64,000 nt of DNA from Acidobacteriia bacterium UBA6623. Lineage in GTDB: Bacteria > Acidobacteriota > Terriglobia > Bryobacterales > UBA6623. Of the stretch, positions 36,115 to 44,296 are shown in pieces (the first letter of the stretch is position 1; each line of letters starts with the position of its first letter). The stretch lies in contig DJHJ01000026.1 in NCBI GenBank assembly GCA_002433055.1, positions 1 through 64,000 on the forward strand. The letters run 5' to 3'. The notes below the pieces were generated by a model, which did no database searches, was not told where the DNA came from, and saw only the letters and a program-made list of their open reading frames with translations. The position numbers were made by a program, and so were the translations under genes.

Positions 36115-36142
36115 TTGACCCATCTGAAAACCTCTCTATAAT
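36115..36142 (+). promoter_or_regulatory. Sigma-70-type promoter of rplU-rpmA
   Basis: TTGACC at 36115-36120 and TATAAT at 36137-36142 are separated by 16 bp, close to the sigma-70 consensus. They lie 36-63 bases upstream of the rplU ATG at 36178, which leaves a short leader. Confidence 0.75.
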
Positions 36143-36177
36143 GAGTTGTAGAGAGTTCACAGTCAGAGTTTTAAGCC

Positions 36178-36489
36178 ATGTATGCAATTATTGAGACGGG
36201 TGGAAAGCAGTACCCTATCGCGCCAGGAGATGAGCTGAAAGTCGAACTGCTGGCAGGAGAACCTGGGACAGGTGTCGAATTTGATCGAATCGTAGCCATA
36301 TCGAAAGATGACGGAACACTCCTAACCGGCGACGAGCTCAAATCAGCGAAAGTCCTCGCTACCATCGAGGGCGCAGAACGGGGCGAAAAGATCGTGGTGT
36401 TTAAATTCAAGCGCCGCAAACATTATCGACGCCGCACAGGACACAGGCAAAAGTACACCAAGGTGAAGATAAGTGACATAGTCGTATAA
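36178..36489 (+). CDS. rplU: 50S ribosomal protein L21
   Basis: A 103-residue protein with the L21 opening MYAIIETGGKQYPIAPGDEL and the family-specific basic stretch VFKFKRRKHYRRRTGHRQ toward the C-terminus. It is followed 38 nt later by rpmA in the conserved rplU-rpmA order. The promoter directly upstream is near consensus. Confidence 0.98.
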   Translation: MYAIIETGGKQYPIAPGDELKVELLAGEPGTGVEFDRIVAISKDDGTLLTGDELKSAKVLATIEGAERGEKIVVFKFKRRKHYRRRTGHRQKYTKVKISDIVV

Positions 36490-36527
36490 GCTTCATGTTG
36501 AATGCACGCAAGGAAAGAGATTAAACA

Positions 36528-36791
36528 ATGGCACACAAGAAAGGACTAGGTAGTTCCAGAAACGGGAGGGACTCCAACGCACAGCGGCTAGGCGTGAAGC
36601 GTTTTGCAGGGGAGTTAGTTAGCGGTGGTTCAATTATAGTTCGTCAACGTGGCACTAGATTTCATCCTGGAGAAAACGTCGGTAAAGGGAAAGACGATAC
36701 CCTGTATGCAAAAGTAACCGGTGTAGTAAAGTTTTCTGACAGGGGCCGCATGGGACGTGTGATCTCTATCCACAGTCAGTCAGCCGATTGA
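36528..36791 (+). CDS. rpmA: 50S ribosomal protein L27
   Basis: The 87-residue protein shows MAHKKGLGSSRNGRDSNAQR at the N-terminus, then GVKRFAGELVSGGSIIVRQRGTRFHPG with the typical L27 internal motif. The ribosome-binding site is AAGGAAAGAGA. L27 contributes its N-terminus to the peptidyl-transferase centre. The usual obgE follow-on gene is absent here; the next gene is an SDR on the other strand. Confidence 0.98.
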   Translation: MAHKKGLGSSRNGRDSNAQRLGVKRFAGELVSGGSIIVRQRGTRFHPGENVGKGKDDTLYAKVTGVVKFSDRGRMGRVISIHSQSAD

Positions 36792-36881
36792 CGCTTCATC
36801 TTTACCACATCTCACCTGATCGTTACTACGCCCATACTGCCAGCTATACCTGCTCGCGCGCCAGAAGTGTTCGATTCAATA

Positions 36882-37658
36882 CTAGCTTGTGGTGAGACCA
36901 CCATCCACAACAATGGTTTGACCTGTGACGTAACTAGATGCGTCTGAGCACAAGAAAAGAGCGGTTCCTTTTAATTCACCGCTTCTTCCAATTCGTCTGA
37001 GAGGGATGCGGTCTCGATAGTGTTCGGATACGCGATCTAGAATCTTTTCAGTCATACGTGATGGGAAAAACCCAGGCGCTAATGCGTTAACCCGTACACC
37101 ATAAGGACCCCAGTTCCCTGCCAGCTCACGCGTCAAACCCATAACTCCCGCTTTGCTCGCCGCATAACCGGCCACACTTGCACCAGGAGCAGTACTTCCC
37201 CGAAGACCCGAAACCGAAGCAACGGTGAGTATGTTGCCTGTTTTTCGTTTAATCATGTGCTTGCCAATTGCTTGAGTGACGATCCAGGCACCAGTCAAGT
37301 TAACATCGAGTACTGCTCTCCACTTTTCCAACGGCATTTCTGCTGCATCTGAACCCCAGGTTATACCTGCATTATTAACCAAGATGTCGACCTGTCCGAA
37401 ACGTTTCAACACCTGCTGCACTGACTGATCGACTTCGGTCGGATCCGATACGTCACAAGTAGTGCCATCACACGAGAAGCCTTGGTTTTTAAATGCTGCA
37501 AGTGTAGGATCGAGCCAACTTTCTCTGCGGGCAACAAGAAATACTGCAGCTCCCGCTTCGGCTAGTCCTTCTGCAATCTCTGCACCTAAACCTCTCGAGC
37601 CTCCTGTGATAAGCGCAACTCTCCCCGTTAAGTCAAACAAAGATTTTGTATCCATCAT
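36882..37658 (-). CDS. SDR family oxidoreductase
   Basis: A 258-residue classical short-chain dehydrogenase. The cofactor-binding loop is TGGSRGLGAEIAEGL at about 18-32 and NNAGITWG lies at the fourth strand. The catalytic Ser is in VASVSGLRG, with Tyr and Lys in YAASKAG. The VNALAPGFFPSRM and VTGQTIVVDGGLTT segments are standard. It resembles gluconate 5-dehydrogenase or 3-oxoacyl-reductase-like members, but the substrate is not determined. It lies 65 nt from tRNA-Glu. Confidence 0.92.
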   Translation of the reverse strand: MMDTKSLFDLTGRVALITGGSRGLGAEIAEGLAEAGAAVFLVARRESWLDPTLAAFKNQGFSCDGTTCDVSDPTEVDQSVQQVLKRFGQVDILVNNAGITWGSDAAEMPLEKWRAVLDVNLTGAWIVTQAIGKHMIKRKTGNILTVASVSGLRGSTAPGASVAGYAASKAGVMGLTRELAGNWGPYGVRVNALAPGFFPSRMTEKILDRVSEHYRDRIPLRRIGRSGELKGTALFLCSDASSYVTGQTIVVDGGLTTS

Positions 37659-37723
37659 GCGGTGCTAGTGTATCATTCGTTTCATGCCCACAAAGAATAC
37701 CAGGGGAGAAATTGAAGCAGTAC

Positions 37724-37798
37724 TGGTAGCGCTACCGGGATTCGAACCCGGATTTGAGCCTTGAGAGGGCCCTGTCCTAACCCTTAGACGATAGCGCC
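37724..37798 (-). tRNA. tRNA-Glu (CTC)
   Basis: A complete 75-nt cloverleaf on the minus strand. The acceptor 5' strand is GGCGCTA and the 3' strand is TAGCGCT, with one G-U pair. The D-arm is TCGTCTAAGGGTTAGGACA. The anticodon loop CTCTCAA has CTC at 37763-37765. The T-loop is GTTCGAATC and CCA is encoded at 37724-37726. Confidence 0.96.
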
Positions 37799-37876
37799 GA
37801 CTATCCACGATTGTAAGAAAGGTCTGTATAGGGGTCAAGGTTTTTGCTGCACTGCTGATCCATCACCATCAGTCCG

Positions 37877-38551
37877 CTAACGCCGTACTTGCCATTTCTT
37901 GATTAGTAACTGTGCTTTAGAAATTTCTTCCGCAGTCATTGTCGTCCGAATTGTCTCCAGTGTGTTTTGATAATCGTCCGCATCGCTCACTGGAGCATGC
38001 ATCCAAGCCAACCTTACCCACTTGTAGGCTTGTACATTATTTTGGAGAGTACCGTCGCCTCGGTGATACATCAATCCTAGGGTGAATTGTGCATCTATAT
38101 CCCCTTGCTTAGCCGCTTCTTGGAACCATTTTACTGCCTCCGTGTAATTTTTCTGGACTCCACGACCAGTGTCATACATCGTGCCCAAGTTGAATTGTGC
38201 GCTCGAATTTCCTTGTTTTGCGGCTTTACGATACCATTGGACAGATTTCGCATAATCACGCGGTACCCCTTCACCAGTAGAGTACATGGAACCTATGTTG
38301 GACTGTGCCCGTGGGTCGCCCCGTTTGGCGGCGCGCAAGTACCACTTGAATGCTTCCGTTTGATCTTGTCGAACCCCATCACCAAATTGATAGATAGTAC
38401 CTAACGACATCTGCGCTTCTACATTCCCTTGTTCGGCCAGTTGTCGCAGATCGACAACCTCGGGCCGTAATTGCTGTGCGGGCAAAAAGCCGCCACTGCC
38501 ACCACTCAGAACTATCAGCAATATGCACAAATATACTGCTCGGTACACCAT
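37877..38551 (-). CDS. Secreted Sel1-repeat protein
   Basis: The 224-residue protein starts with a signal peptide (VYLCILLIVLSGGSGGFLPAQ). Four to five Sel1-type repeats follow. Each has the A-x2-G-x2-x-AQ-x2-LG pattern, for example GNVEAQMSLGTIYQFGDGV, GDPRAQSNIGSMYSTGEGV, GNSSAQFNLGTMYDTGRGV and GDIDAQFTLGLMYHRGDGT. Sel1 proteins act as protein-binding scaffolds, in this case probably in the periplasm. No partner is indicated by the neighbours. Confidence 0.92.
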   Translation of the reverse strand: MVYRAVYLCILLIVLSGGSGGFLPAQQLRPEVVDLRQLAEQGNVEAQMSLGTIYQFGDGVRQDQTEAFKWYLRAAKRGDPRAQSNIGSMYSTGEGVPRDYAKSVQWYRKAAKQGNSSAQFNLGTMYDTGRGVQKNYTEAVKWFQEAAKQGDIDAQFTLGLMYHRGDGTLQNNVQAYKWVRLAWMHAPVSDADDYQNTLETIRTTMTAEEISKAQLLIKKWQVRR

Positions 38552-38697
38552 TTATAAAGCATAGCGCACTAAATAATACGCAAAAACACATCAGTCTGAG
38601 TCTGTTAAGAGGTTAATGTTTAACTTATGATATAAGAGCCCAAGGACTGGAAACTGTACTTGAAATCACAAGCTGATACCCAACTCAAAAGAAACAC

Positions 38698-40383
38698 ATG
38701 GCAGACCTAAATAAGACGTACGATGCTATTGTTGTCGGCAGTGGTGCATCAGGAGGTTTTGCTGCGAAAGAACTGACTGAAGGTGGCCTACAGGTACTAC
38801 TTCTCGAAGCGGGCTCGCATCTCAACCCAGCAACTGATTTTACAACTCACCGCTGGCCGTACGAAATGCCATTTCGAGGATTTGACAAACCGGGGGTTCG
38901 TGATTCGGTTTACCCAAACCAGTACACTGCTGATGAGTACAGTCGCACGCTCTATATAGATGATCGAGATCACCCGTATACGACCCCTTCGGATAAGCCG
39001 TATCGCTGGATTCGGTCGCGCTGCGTCGGAGGAAAACTGTTACATTGGGGGCGCAATGCAAGACGCCTAAGCGATTTTGATTTCAAGGCAGCGGATCGCG
39101 ACGGTTACGGTGAAAACTGGCCAATCAGCTATGCGGATCTCGCACCATACTACGACAAAGTTGAACGCTTTATTGGAGTTAGCGCTTCAATAGAAAACAT
39201 CGCACACTACCCTGACGGGAAATACCTTCCTCCATTCCCCTTAAATTGTGGTGAAAGAATAGTGCAGAAACTCGCTCCCTCTTTAGGGTTAGGGATGCGT
39301 GTCGTCCCAAAACGAGCAGCACAACGAACGGTCGCTATCAACGGATTGCCGGCTTGTCATTACTGCGGAAGCTGTGAACGCGGATGCGACATCGGTGCGT
39401 TTTGGAATTCCGCCTCCGACACTTTACAGGCAGCTTCCCGCACAGGTCGATTAACTTTGCGCCCGGATTCGGTGGTGCGTAAAATTCTCGTCGATGATAC
39501 TGGCAATGCAAAAGGCATTTCCTTTGTGGACCGTAATACCAAAAAGGACTACGAAGTGAGAGGACGCGTCGTTGTACTTGGGGCATCAGCACTTGAATCA
39601 ACGCGGATAATGTTGAATTCTCAATCGCGTTATTGGCCAAACGGAATTGCAAATTCGAGTGGTCTTTTAGGGCATTACTTAATGGATAATTTTGGTGGAC
39701 CAAGCGTTACGGGGCTGCTTCCCGTGCTACGCGATCGCGAGCCTGTCAATGAGGATGGCAAAGCTACTGGGGTTGATATTGTACCCTATCGCAATATCAC
39801 CTCAAAGCATCCTGCGTTTATTCGTTCATATGTTCATGAAGGTGGATCCGGAGCGCAAATATTTCCTTGGCACGCAAAAACTATGGTGGGGTACGGAAAT
39901 CAATTCAAACGCACTGTTCGCAGTTATTATGGAGCACATATCGGCTTCAACACGCGCGCAGAAACCTTATCTCGCGTGGAAAATTTTGTGGAGCTAGATA
40001 GACGTACTGTCGACCGGTGGAACATTCCGACCCTGAAGATCCACTGCAAATTTGGAGCGAACGAGACTGCAATGGCTAAGGACGCAGTCGAAAACCTAAC
40101 TGCACTTTTTGATGCGCTCAATGCAGAACACGTCCAAGTGGATCGCAATATACTAACACCGGGATCCATGATCCATGACATGGGGACTGCACGCATGGGT
40201 GCTGATCCAAAGAAAAGCGTTCTTAATGGGTACAACCAAACCCATGATGTTTCAAATCTTTTTGTGGTCGATGGTGCGGCTTTTGTAACGTCTGGAGGCT
40301 ACGGCCCGACATTGACTATCGCCGCATTATCTGTTCGAGCTTCGGAATTTATACTTCAAAAATTAAAACGGGGTGAGATATAA
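38698..40383 (+). CDS. GMC family oxidoreductase
   Basis: The 561-residue FAD protein begins with the dinucleotide-binding motif AIVVGSGASGGFAAKELTEG and LLLEAGSH. It continues with CVGGKLLHWGRNARRL and the Cys-containing CHYCGSCERGC stretch. It ends with the GMC substrate domain, GSMIHDMGTARMG and VVDGAAFVTSGGYGPTLTIA. It is followed after 19 nt by a gluconate 2-dehydrogenase subunit-3-type gene, an arrangement of membrane-linked sugar or alcohol dehydrogenases. The short Cys-rich segment near residue 220 is usual for this subgroup. No signal peptide is apparent. Confidence 0.92.
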   Translation: MADLNKTYDAIVVGSGASGGFAAKELTEGGLQVLLLEAGSHLNPATDFTTHRWPYEMPFRGFDKPGVRDSVYPNQYTADEYSRTLYIDDRDHPYTTPSDKPYRWIRSRCVGGKLLHWGRNARRLSDFDFKAADRDGYGENWPISYADLAPYYDKVERFIGVSASIENIAHYPDGKYLPPFPLNCGERIVQKLAPSLGLGMRVVPKRAAQRTVAINGLPACHYCGSCERGCDIGAFWNSASDTLQAASRTGRLTLRPDSVVRKILVDDTGNAKGISFVDRNTKKDYEVRGRVVVLGASALESTRIMLNSQSRYWPNGIANSSGLLGHYLMDNFGGPSVTGLLPVLRDREPVNEDGKATGVDIVPYRNITSKHPAFIRSYVHEGGSGAQIFPWHAKTMVGYGNQFKRTVRSYYGAHIGFNTRAETLSRVENFVELDRRTVDRWNIPTLKIHCKFGANETAMAKDAVENLTALFDALNAEHVQVDRNILTPGSMIHDMGTARMGADPKKSVLNGYNQTHDVSNLFVVDGAAFVTSGGYGPTLTIAALSVRASEFILQKLKRGEI

Positions 40384-40402
40384 AGGGCTTCGGTAACGAA
40401 AT

Positions 40403-40945
40403 ATGGATAGACGTACAGTTTTGAAATTCGTTGGTGCTACTGTTTTGCAAAGTCGAGCAGAGACAGCTCGATCCCAGCTCCTTCAGATTTCGGAGAATCC
40501 TGCCACCTACCAACTTCAATTTTTCGACGCCGATGAGGGCCAGCTCCTTGACTGCCTCACAGAAATGATTATTCCGACTGACGATCATTCACCGGGAGCT
40601 CACGAAGCAAAGGTCCACGCGTTCATCGATCTCATTGTGTACCACAGTGACCAATCGACACAGCAGGCTTGGAATGCTGGTCTTCGAGCAGTACAGCAAG
40701 AAGCCGTCAGGCTTTTTGGGGACTCCTTAGTGAAATGCACATCGCAACAACGTGAAAAAGTCATGAGTGCAATGGCAGCGAATGAGAAAGAACCCACGTC
40801 CGAATTAGAGCTGTTTTTTGAGCGGCTTAAATCGTTAACCATCGATGGTTACTATACTTCTGCGATCGGCATCCATGAGGACTTACAATACCAGGGAAAT
40901 AAACCGCAAATGAAGTTTCTCGGCTGTACGCATGATGACCATTAA
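40403..40945 (+). CDS. Gluconate 2-dehydrogenase subunit 3 family protein
   Basis: A 180-residue protein with a Tat-like MDRRTVLKFVG start, then LQFFDADEGQLLDCLTEMIIPTDDHSPGAHEAKVHAFIDLIV, the hallmark of the family. It probably escorts the GMC subunit through the Tat system and helps anchor or activate it. The preceding GMC gene and the short gap support an operon. The C-terminus GNKPQMKFLGCTHDDH matches other members. Confidence 0.9.
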   Translation: MDRRTVLKFVGATVLQSRAETARSQLLQISENPATYQLQFFDADEGQLLDCLTEMIIPTDDHSPGAHEAKVHAFIDLIVYHSDQSTQQAWNAGLRAVQQEAVRLFGDSLVKCTSQQREKVMSAMAANEKEPTSELELFFERLKSLTIDGYYTSAIGIHEDLQYQGNKPQMKFLGCTHDDH

Positions 40946-41092
40946 AGTAATCCGCCCTTCAATTAACTGATAGAAAATTTAGATTGATTTCTTGTTACGT
41001 TTTGCCGCCCTTGATCCGTTTATTCAGAGCTGCTGGTAGACTTTAATCGAGGTTTGCAATAGTAAATTAACAAACCACAGAAAGGTAACAGT

Positions 41093-41365
41093 ATGCAATT
41101 TATGCTTAGTTGGAAAATTACACCAGGTGATTACATAGCCTGTGCGAAGAGGTTTATTGAAACTGGTGGAGCTGATGTTGAAGGAATCACGACAATCGGA
41201 CGATGGCACGCACCTGGATCTTCTTATGGGTGGCACCTGGTGGAAGGAACGCCAGAAGCAGTTGCGAACCAAGCCGCAGCCTGGAATCCGTATATCACTC
41301 TGGAGATAACACCTGTGATTACGGACGAAGTTGCAGCACCAGCCGTTGCTAGCGTGCTGGAGTAG
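41093..41365 (+). CDS. DUF3303 family small protein
   Basis: The 90-residue protein MQFMLSWKITPGDYIACAKRF... contains the GRWHAPGSSYGWHLVEG core and the WNPYITLEITPVITDEVA tail of DUF3303, a ferredoxin-like-fold family with no known role. Ribosome-binding site GAAAGG sits just upstream. It is convergent with the inositol phosphate synthase gene, 171 nt away. Confidence 0.82.
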   Translation: MQFMLSWKITPGDYIACAKRFIETGGADVEGITTIGRWHAPGSSYGWHLVEGTPEAVANQAAAWNPYITLEITPVITDEVAAPAVASVLE

Positions 41366-41440
41366 CGGTCTACGCTACTAAATGTATCAAGTAGTGCGCT
41401 TTTGGCTTATTTGATGCGAAACATATCAGAGAGTCTGACT

Positions 41441-41478
41441 GTACGCCGTTCGTGAAGAAATACACAGCGACGGCGTAC
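41441..41478. terminator. 9-bp inverted repeat between convergent genes
   Basis: GTACGCCGT (41441-41449) and ACGGCGTAC (41470-41478) are exact reverse complements around 20 bases. The repeat lies between the convergent DUF3303 and inositol phosphate synthase genes, where a bidirectional terminator would be expected, but no T-run accompanies it. Confidence 0.35.
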
Positions 41479-41536
41479 GGTTCCCCGCAGTCAATTCCAC
41501 CTATGAACAGCGTCTGGAACGGAGATCTTTATGTAT

Positions 41537-43114
41537 CTAGTCGTAATATTCACGCCCGAGATGCGTAATCAACTCTTCACCGGCAAGCCACCGAAGCGTG
41601 TTCTTCAATTTCATAAGCTGTATGAAAATATCATGTTCCGGATAAAGGTCCTCGACCACCATCGGGCTTTTGAAATAGAATGATAACCATTCCTGAATTC
41701 CACCCATTCCAGCTCGCTGCGCCAAATCAAGAAACAATGCTAAATCTAAAACTAGAGGCGCTGCGAGAATTGAATCCCGGCATAAAAAATTCACCTTTAT
41801 TTGCATCGGGGCACCCAGCCACCCAAAGATGTCAATATTGTCCCATCCCTCTTTGGCATCACCTCTCGGTGGGTAATAATTTATGCGAACCATATGGTCG
41901 AAGTTCTTATAGAGGACAGGATATTCTTCGGGTTGAAGAATCACCTCCAACGCACCCAACTTACTGACTTCTTTTGTTTTAAAAGAGTCAGGATCATCCA
42001 AAACCTGGCCATCACGATTTCCAAGAATATTAGTGGAGAACCAGCCGTGGAGACCCAGTAAACGGCTTTTGAGTCCTGGCGCAAGCAGGGTTTTCATAAA
42101 CGTTTGTCCGGTTTTGTAATCTTTACCACAAATTGGAACGTTCATCTTCTTGGCAAGTTCGAGCATTGCCGGAAAATCAAGTGTTAGATTCGGAGCTCCA
42201 TTGGCAAACGGAACGCCAGATTTCAATGCTGCATAAGCGTAGATCTGCGATGGGGAAATCTCTGGGTCGCTCTGTAGTAGTCCTTTTTCAAACGCAGCCA
42301 AGTTCTCATGTGATCCTGTCGCCCGTTGATAAATCTCAGTCGAGCCACACCAGATCATCACCGCTCGTGACAAGTTGTTTGATTGTTTGAAATCGGCAAT
42401 ATCCTGCATCAGCGCTTCAGCGTACTGCATTTTATTTGCAGCAGTCTTTTTATTCTGGCCGTCAATTCGTGTGACAAAACGATTTTCAAAAACTGCCGAC
42501 ATGGGCTGCACTGTTGACATTTCGTTTTGTACCTGGCTTAGCAGGCTCGAATCGATAACTGCAGCATGTCGTGCCGCCTCATACGCATTACTGTCATAAA
42601 TATCCCAGCCACCAAACACCAATTGATCCAGCCCGGCCAACGGAACAAGATCCTGCACCAAAGGATTCCGTGCATCTGTCCGTTTTCCTAGACGAACATG
42701 ACCAAGTTGACTCAACGAACCAATCGGCTGGCTTAGTCCTTTTTTAATCAGCTCAACGCCTCCAATAACGGTAGTAGCTACTGCTCCCATGCCAGGAAGA
42801 AGCACTCCCATCTTTCCCTCAGGTGGTGCGATTGTTGGTCGCATACGTTTGGGTTGCGCTTCCTTCACTTTGTGCGCAGGTGATCGCAGCAAATCCGTCT
42901 GACGACTATCTGCGCGAAACAATTTCTGAGTGACTGCGTCGTGAAATCGATCCAAACTTAAACCGAGCACTTCGGCTACCTGTGCCGCATCCGCAAGCTT
43001 CAAATCGCGCTCGCCTTTTATCAAACTAAGGTACAAGTGGTGATATCCAGGTTTAACATGTTTTTCAAGCCTTCTAAGGTTGACAGCGTAAGTGTCGTGG
43101 GATTGTTGTGACAT
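41537..43114 (-). CDS. ino1: Myo-inositol-3-phosphate synthase with N-terminal extension
   Basis: NAD-dependent conversion of glucose-6-phosphate to inositol-3-phosphate. The synthase core starts at about residue 100 (KMGVLLPGMGAVATTVIGG). It includes LVFGGWDIYDSNAYEAA, VMIWCGSTEI, GVPFANGAPNLTLD, the catalytic-region VPICGKDYKTGQT and GLHGWFSTNILGNRDG. The first ~100 residues are not part of typical MIPS. Residues 24-58 (YHHLYLSLIKGER ... AAQVAEVLGLSLDRF) look by eye like the later helices of an XRE-type helix-turn-helix, though helix spacing is short. Two palindromes sit in its promoter and at its ribosome-binding site. It is divergent from the methylamine operon. Confidence 0.88.
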   Translation of the reverse strand: MSQQSHDTYAVNLRRLEKHVKPGYHHLYLSLIKGERDLKLADAAQVAEVLGLSLDRFHDAVTQKLFRADSRQTDLLRSPAHKVKEAQPKRMRPTIAPPEGKMGVLLPGMGAVATTVIGGVELIKKGLSQPIGSLSQLGHVRLGKRTDARNPLVQDLVPLAGLDQLVFGGWDIYDSNAYEAARHAAVIDSSLLSQVQNEMSTVQPMSAVFENRFVTRIDGQNKKTAANKMQYAEALMQDIADFKQSNNLSRAVMIWCGSTEIYQRATGSHENLAAFEKGLLQSDPEISPSQIYAYAALKSGVPFANGAPNLTLDFPAMLELAKKMNVPICGKDYKTGQTFMKTLLAPGLKSRLLGLHGWFSTNILGNRDGQVLDDPDSFKTKEVSKLGALEVILQPEEYPVLYKNFDHMVRINYYPPRGDAKEGWDNIDIFGWLGAPMQIKVNFLCRDSILAAPLVLDLALFLDLAQRAGMGGIQEWLSFYFKSPMVVEDLYPEHDIFIQLMKLKNTLRWLAGEELITHLGREYYD

Positions 43115-43116
43115 AA

Positions 43117-43131
43117 TTTACCTTTAGTAAA
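43117..43131. promoter_or_regulatory. Operator-like palindrome 1 (overlaps ino1 ribosome-binding site)
   Basis: TTTAC-N5-GTAAA at 43117-43131, 2 bases upstream of the ino1 ATG at 43112-43114. On the coding strand it reads TTTAC-TAAAG-GTAAA, with AAAGG as the probable Shine-Dalgarno. A bound protein, or the RNA hairpin itself, could block translation. Confidence 0.6.
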
Positions 43132-43147
43132 AATTTAATAAATTAAA

Positions 43148-43162
43148 TTTACTCTGAGTAAA
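43148..43162. promoter_or_regulatory. Operator-like palindrome 2 (at the ino1 transcription start)
   Basis: TTTAC-N5-GTAAA at 43148-43162, inside the 7-bp perfect inverted repeat TTTACTC-T-GAGTAAA. Its centre is 31 bp from palindrome 1, about three helical turns, so both sites face the same side of the DNA. It covers the expected start of ino1 transcription. Confidence 0.6.
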
Positions 43163-43164
43163 TT

Positions 43165-43193
43165 ATTATGTGTGATTGTTGACTGTTTTGCAA
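43165..43193 (-). promoter_or_regulatory. Sigma-70-type promoter of ino1
   Basis: On the minus strand TTGCAA (43188-43193) and CATAAT (43165-43170) are separated by 17 bp. The predicted start near 43158 falls within palindrome 2. Confidence 0.55.
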
Positions 43194-43353
43194 TAAATAA
43201 ACGTGACGTCTATCGCTTGATATGGTGCGTGCCTTAGTCGGCAGTCACCGTGCGCAAACGTTAGAGGCGCGACAGATCAGCAGCAACCGCACCGCCTACG
43301 TTCATGATTATGGTAGGCTACCAGATCAACAGCGCAAAGTGAGGCTGGTCTGG

Positions 43354-43372
43354 ACCGATCACTCACATCGGT
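43354..43372 (+). promoter_or_regulatory. Hairpin in the leader of the methylamine operon
   Basis: ACCGAT (43354-43359) and ATCGGT (43367-43372) form a perfect 6-bp stem with a 7-nt loop, ending 15 nt before the mgsA ATG. It might affect translation. The rest of the 43194-43353 leader has no feature I recognise. Confidence 0.3.
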
Positions 43373-43387
43373 AATAACTGGATCAAT

Positions 43388-44296
43388 ATGTGCGGCATTG
43401 CAGGATATTTTACGAAGTCTACGGATGTAGCGGCTCCAGTGGGTGAAGTGATGATGGAGATGCTAACAGCCCTCGAGTGCCGAGGTCCGGACTCTGCCGG
43501 CGTGGCTCTCTATAACACATCGAGTACGAATGACTCCATCCTGCAAATTAAACTGAGTGATGACAAACCAACGCGGGCTGTCCTAGACGGCGTAATCGCC
43601 AACATTTCACAACTATCAAAACCTACTGCAATTACAACAACAGGAGTATACCTTCGCCTAGCAATTGACGGCTCACTGGACCCGGCTACCGTCATTTCCG
43701 TGATTGAATCCGTGGATTCCAGGGTTGAAGTGGTCAGCATGGGAAAACGCCTCGAAATTATTAAACAAACAGGCTCACCTAAAAGAATAGATGTTGATTT
43801 TCATGTATCTGATTTTCAAGGATCTCATGCGATTGGCCACACACGGATGTCAACTGAGTCACAGGTTGATTTGAGTCACTCACAACCATTTTGGGCTCAC
43901 AGCCTCGACGAGATAGCGATCGTTCACAATGGCCACATCACGAATTATCACAAGCTACGTCGACAGTATGAACAACAAAATATACACTTCTACACCGAGA
44001 ATGACTCGGAAATAATAGCCGTGTATGTTGCGCGAGGGATGTCGAACGGGCTGTCTCTTGAGGAAGTACTGGAGGCCGCACTCGTCGATCTCGATGGCTC
44101 CTTCAGTTGCTTGGTGAGCACTGCCAGCGCAATGGGCTTCGTGAAAGACCCATTCGCACACAAGCCGTTGCTATTTAGTGAAACCGATGAGTTCGTTGCA
44201 GTCGCAACCGAAGAAATAGCATTTCGTCCTTTAATCGAGAATGATTTAAACATTCGAGAAGCAGGCGCACGAGAGATACGCGTATGGCAAAACTGA
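43388..44296 (+). CDS. mgsA: N-methylglutamate synthase subunit A (class II glutamine amidotransferase)
   Basis: The 302-residue protein starts MCGIAGYF, giving the N-terminal nucleophile Cys2 after Met removal. It continues with LECRGPDSAGVALY and the glutaminase residues in HAIGHTRMSTES, VHNGHITNYHKLR and NDSEIIAVY. It resembles the amidotransferase domain of glutamate synthase split off as a separate subunit, as in MgsA/GlxB. It releases the amine from gamma-glutamylmethylamide or glutamine. It overlaps mgsB by 13 nt and heads an eight-gene operon. Confidence 0.88.
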   Translation: MCGIAGYFTKSTDVAAPVGEVMMEMLTALECRGPDSAGVALYNTSSTNDSILQIKLSDDKPTRAVLDGVIANISQLSKPTAITTTGVYLRLAIDGSLDPATVISVIESVDSRVEVVSMGKRLEIIKQTGSPKRIDVDFHVSDFQGSHAIGHTRMSTESQVDLSHSQPFWAHSLDEIAIVHNGHITNYHKLRRQYEQQNIHFYTENDSEIIAVYVARGMSNGLSLEEVLEAALVDLDGSFSCLVSTASAMGFVKDPFAHKPLLFSETDEFVAVATEEIAFRPLIENDLNIREAGAREIRVWQN

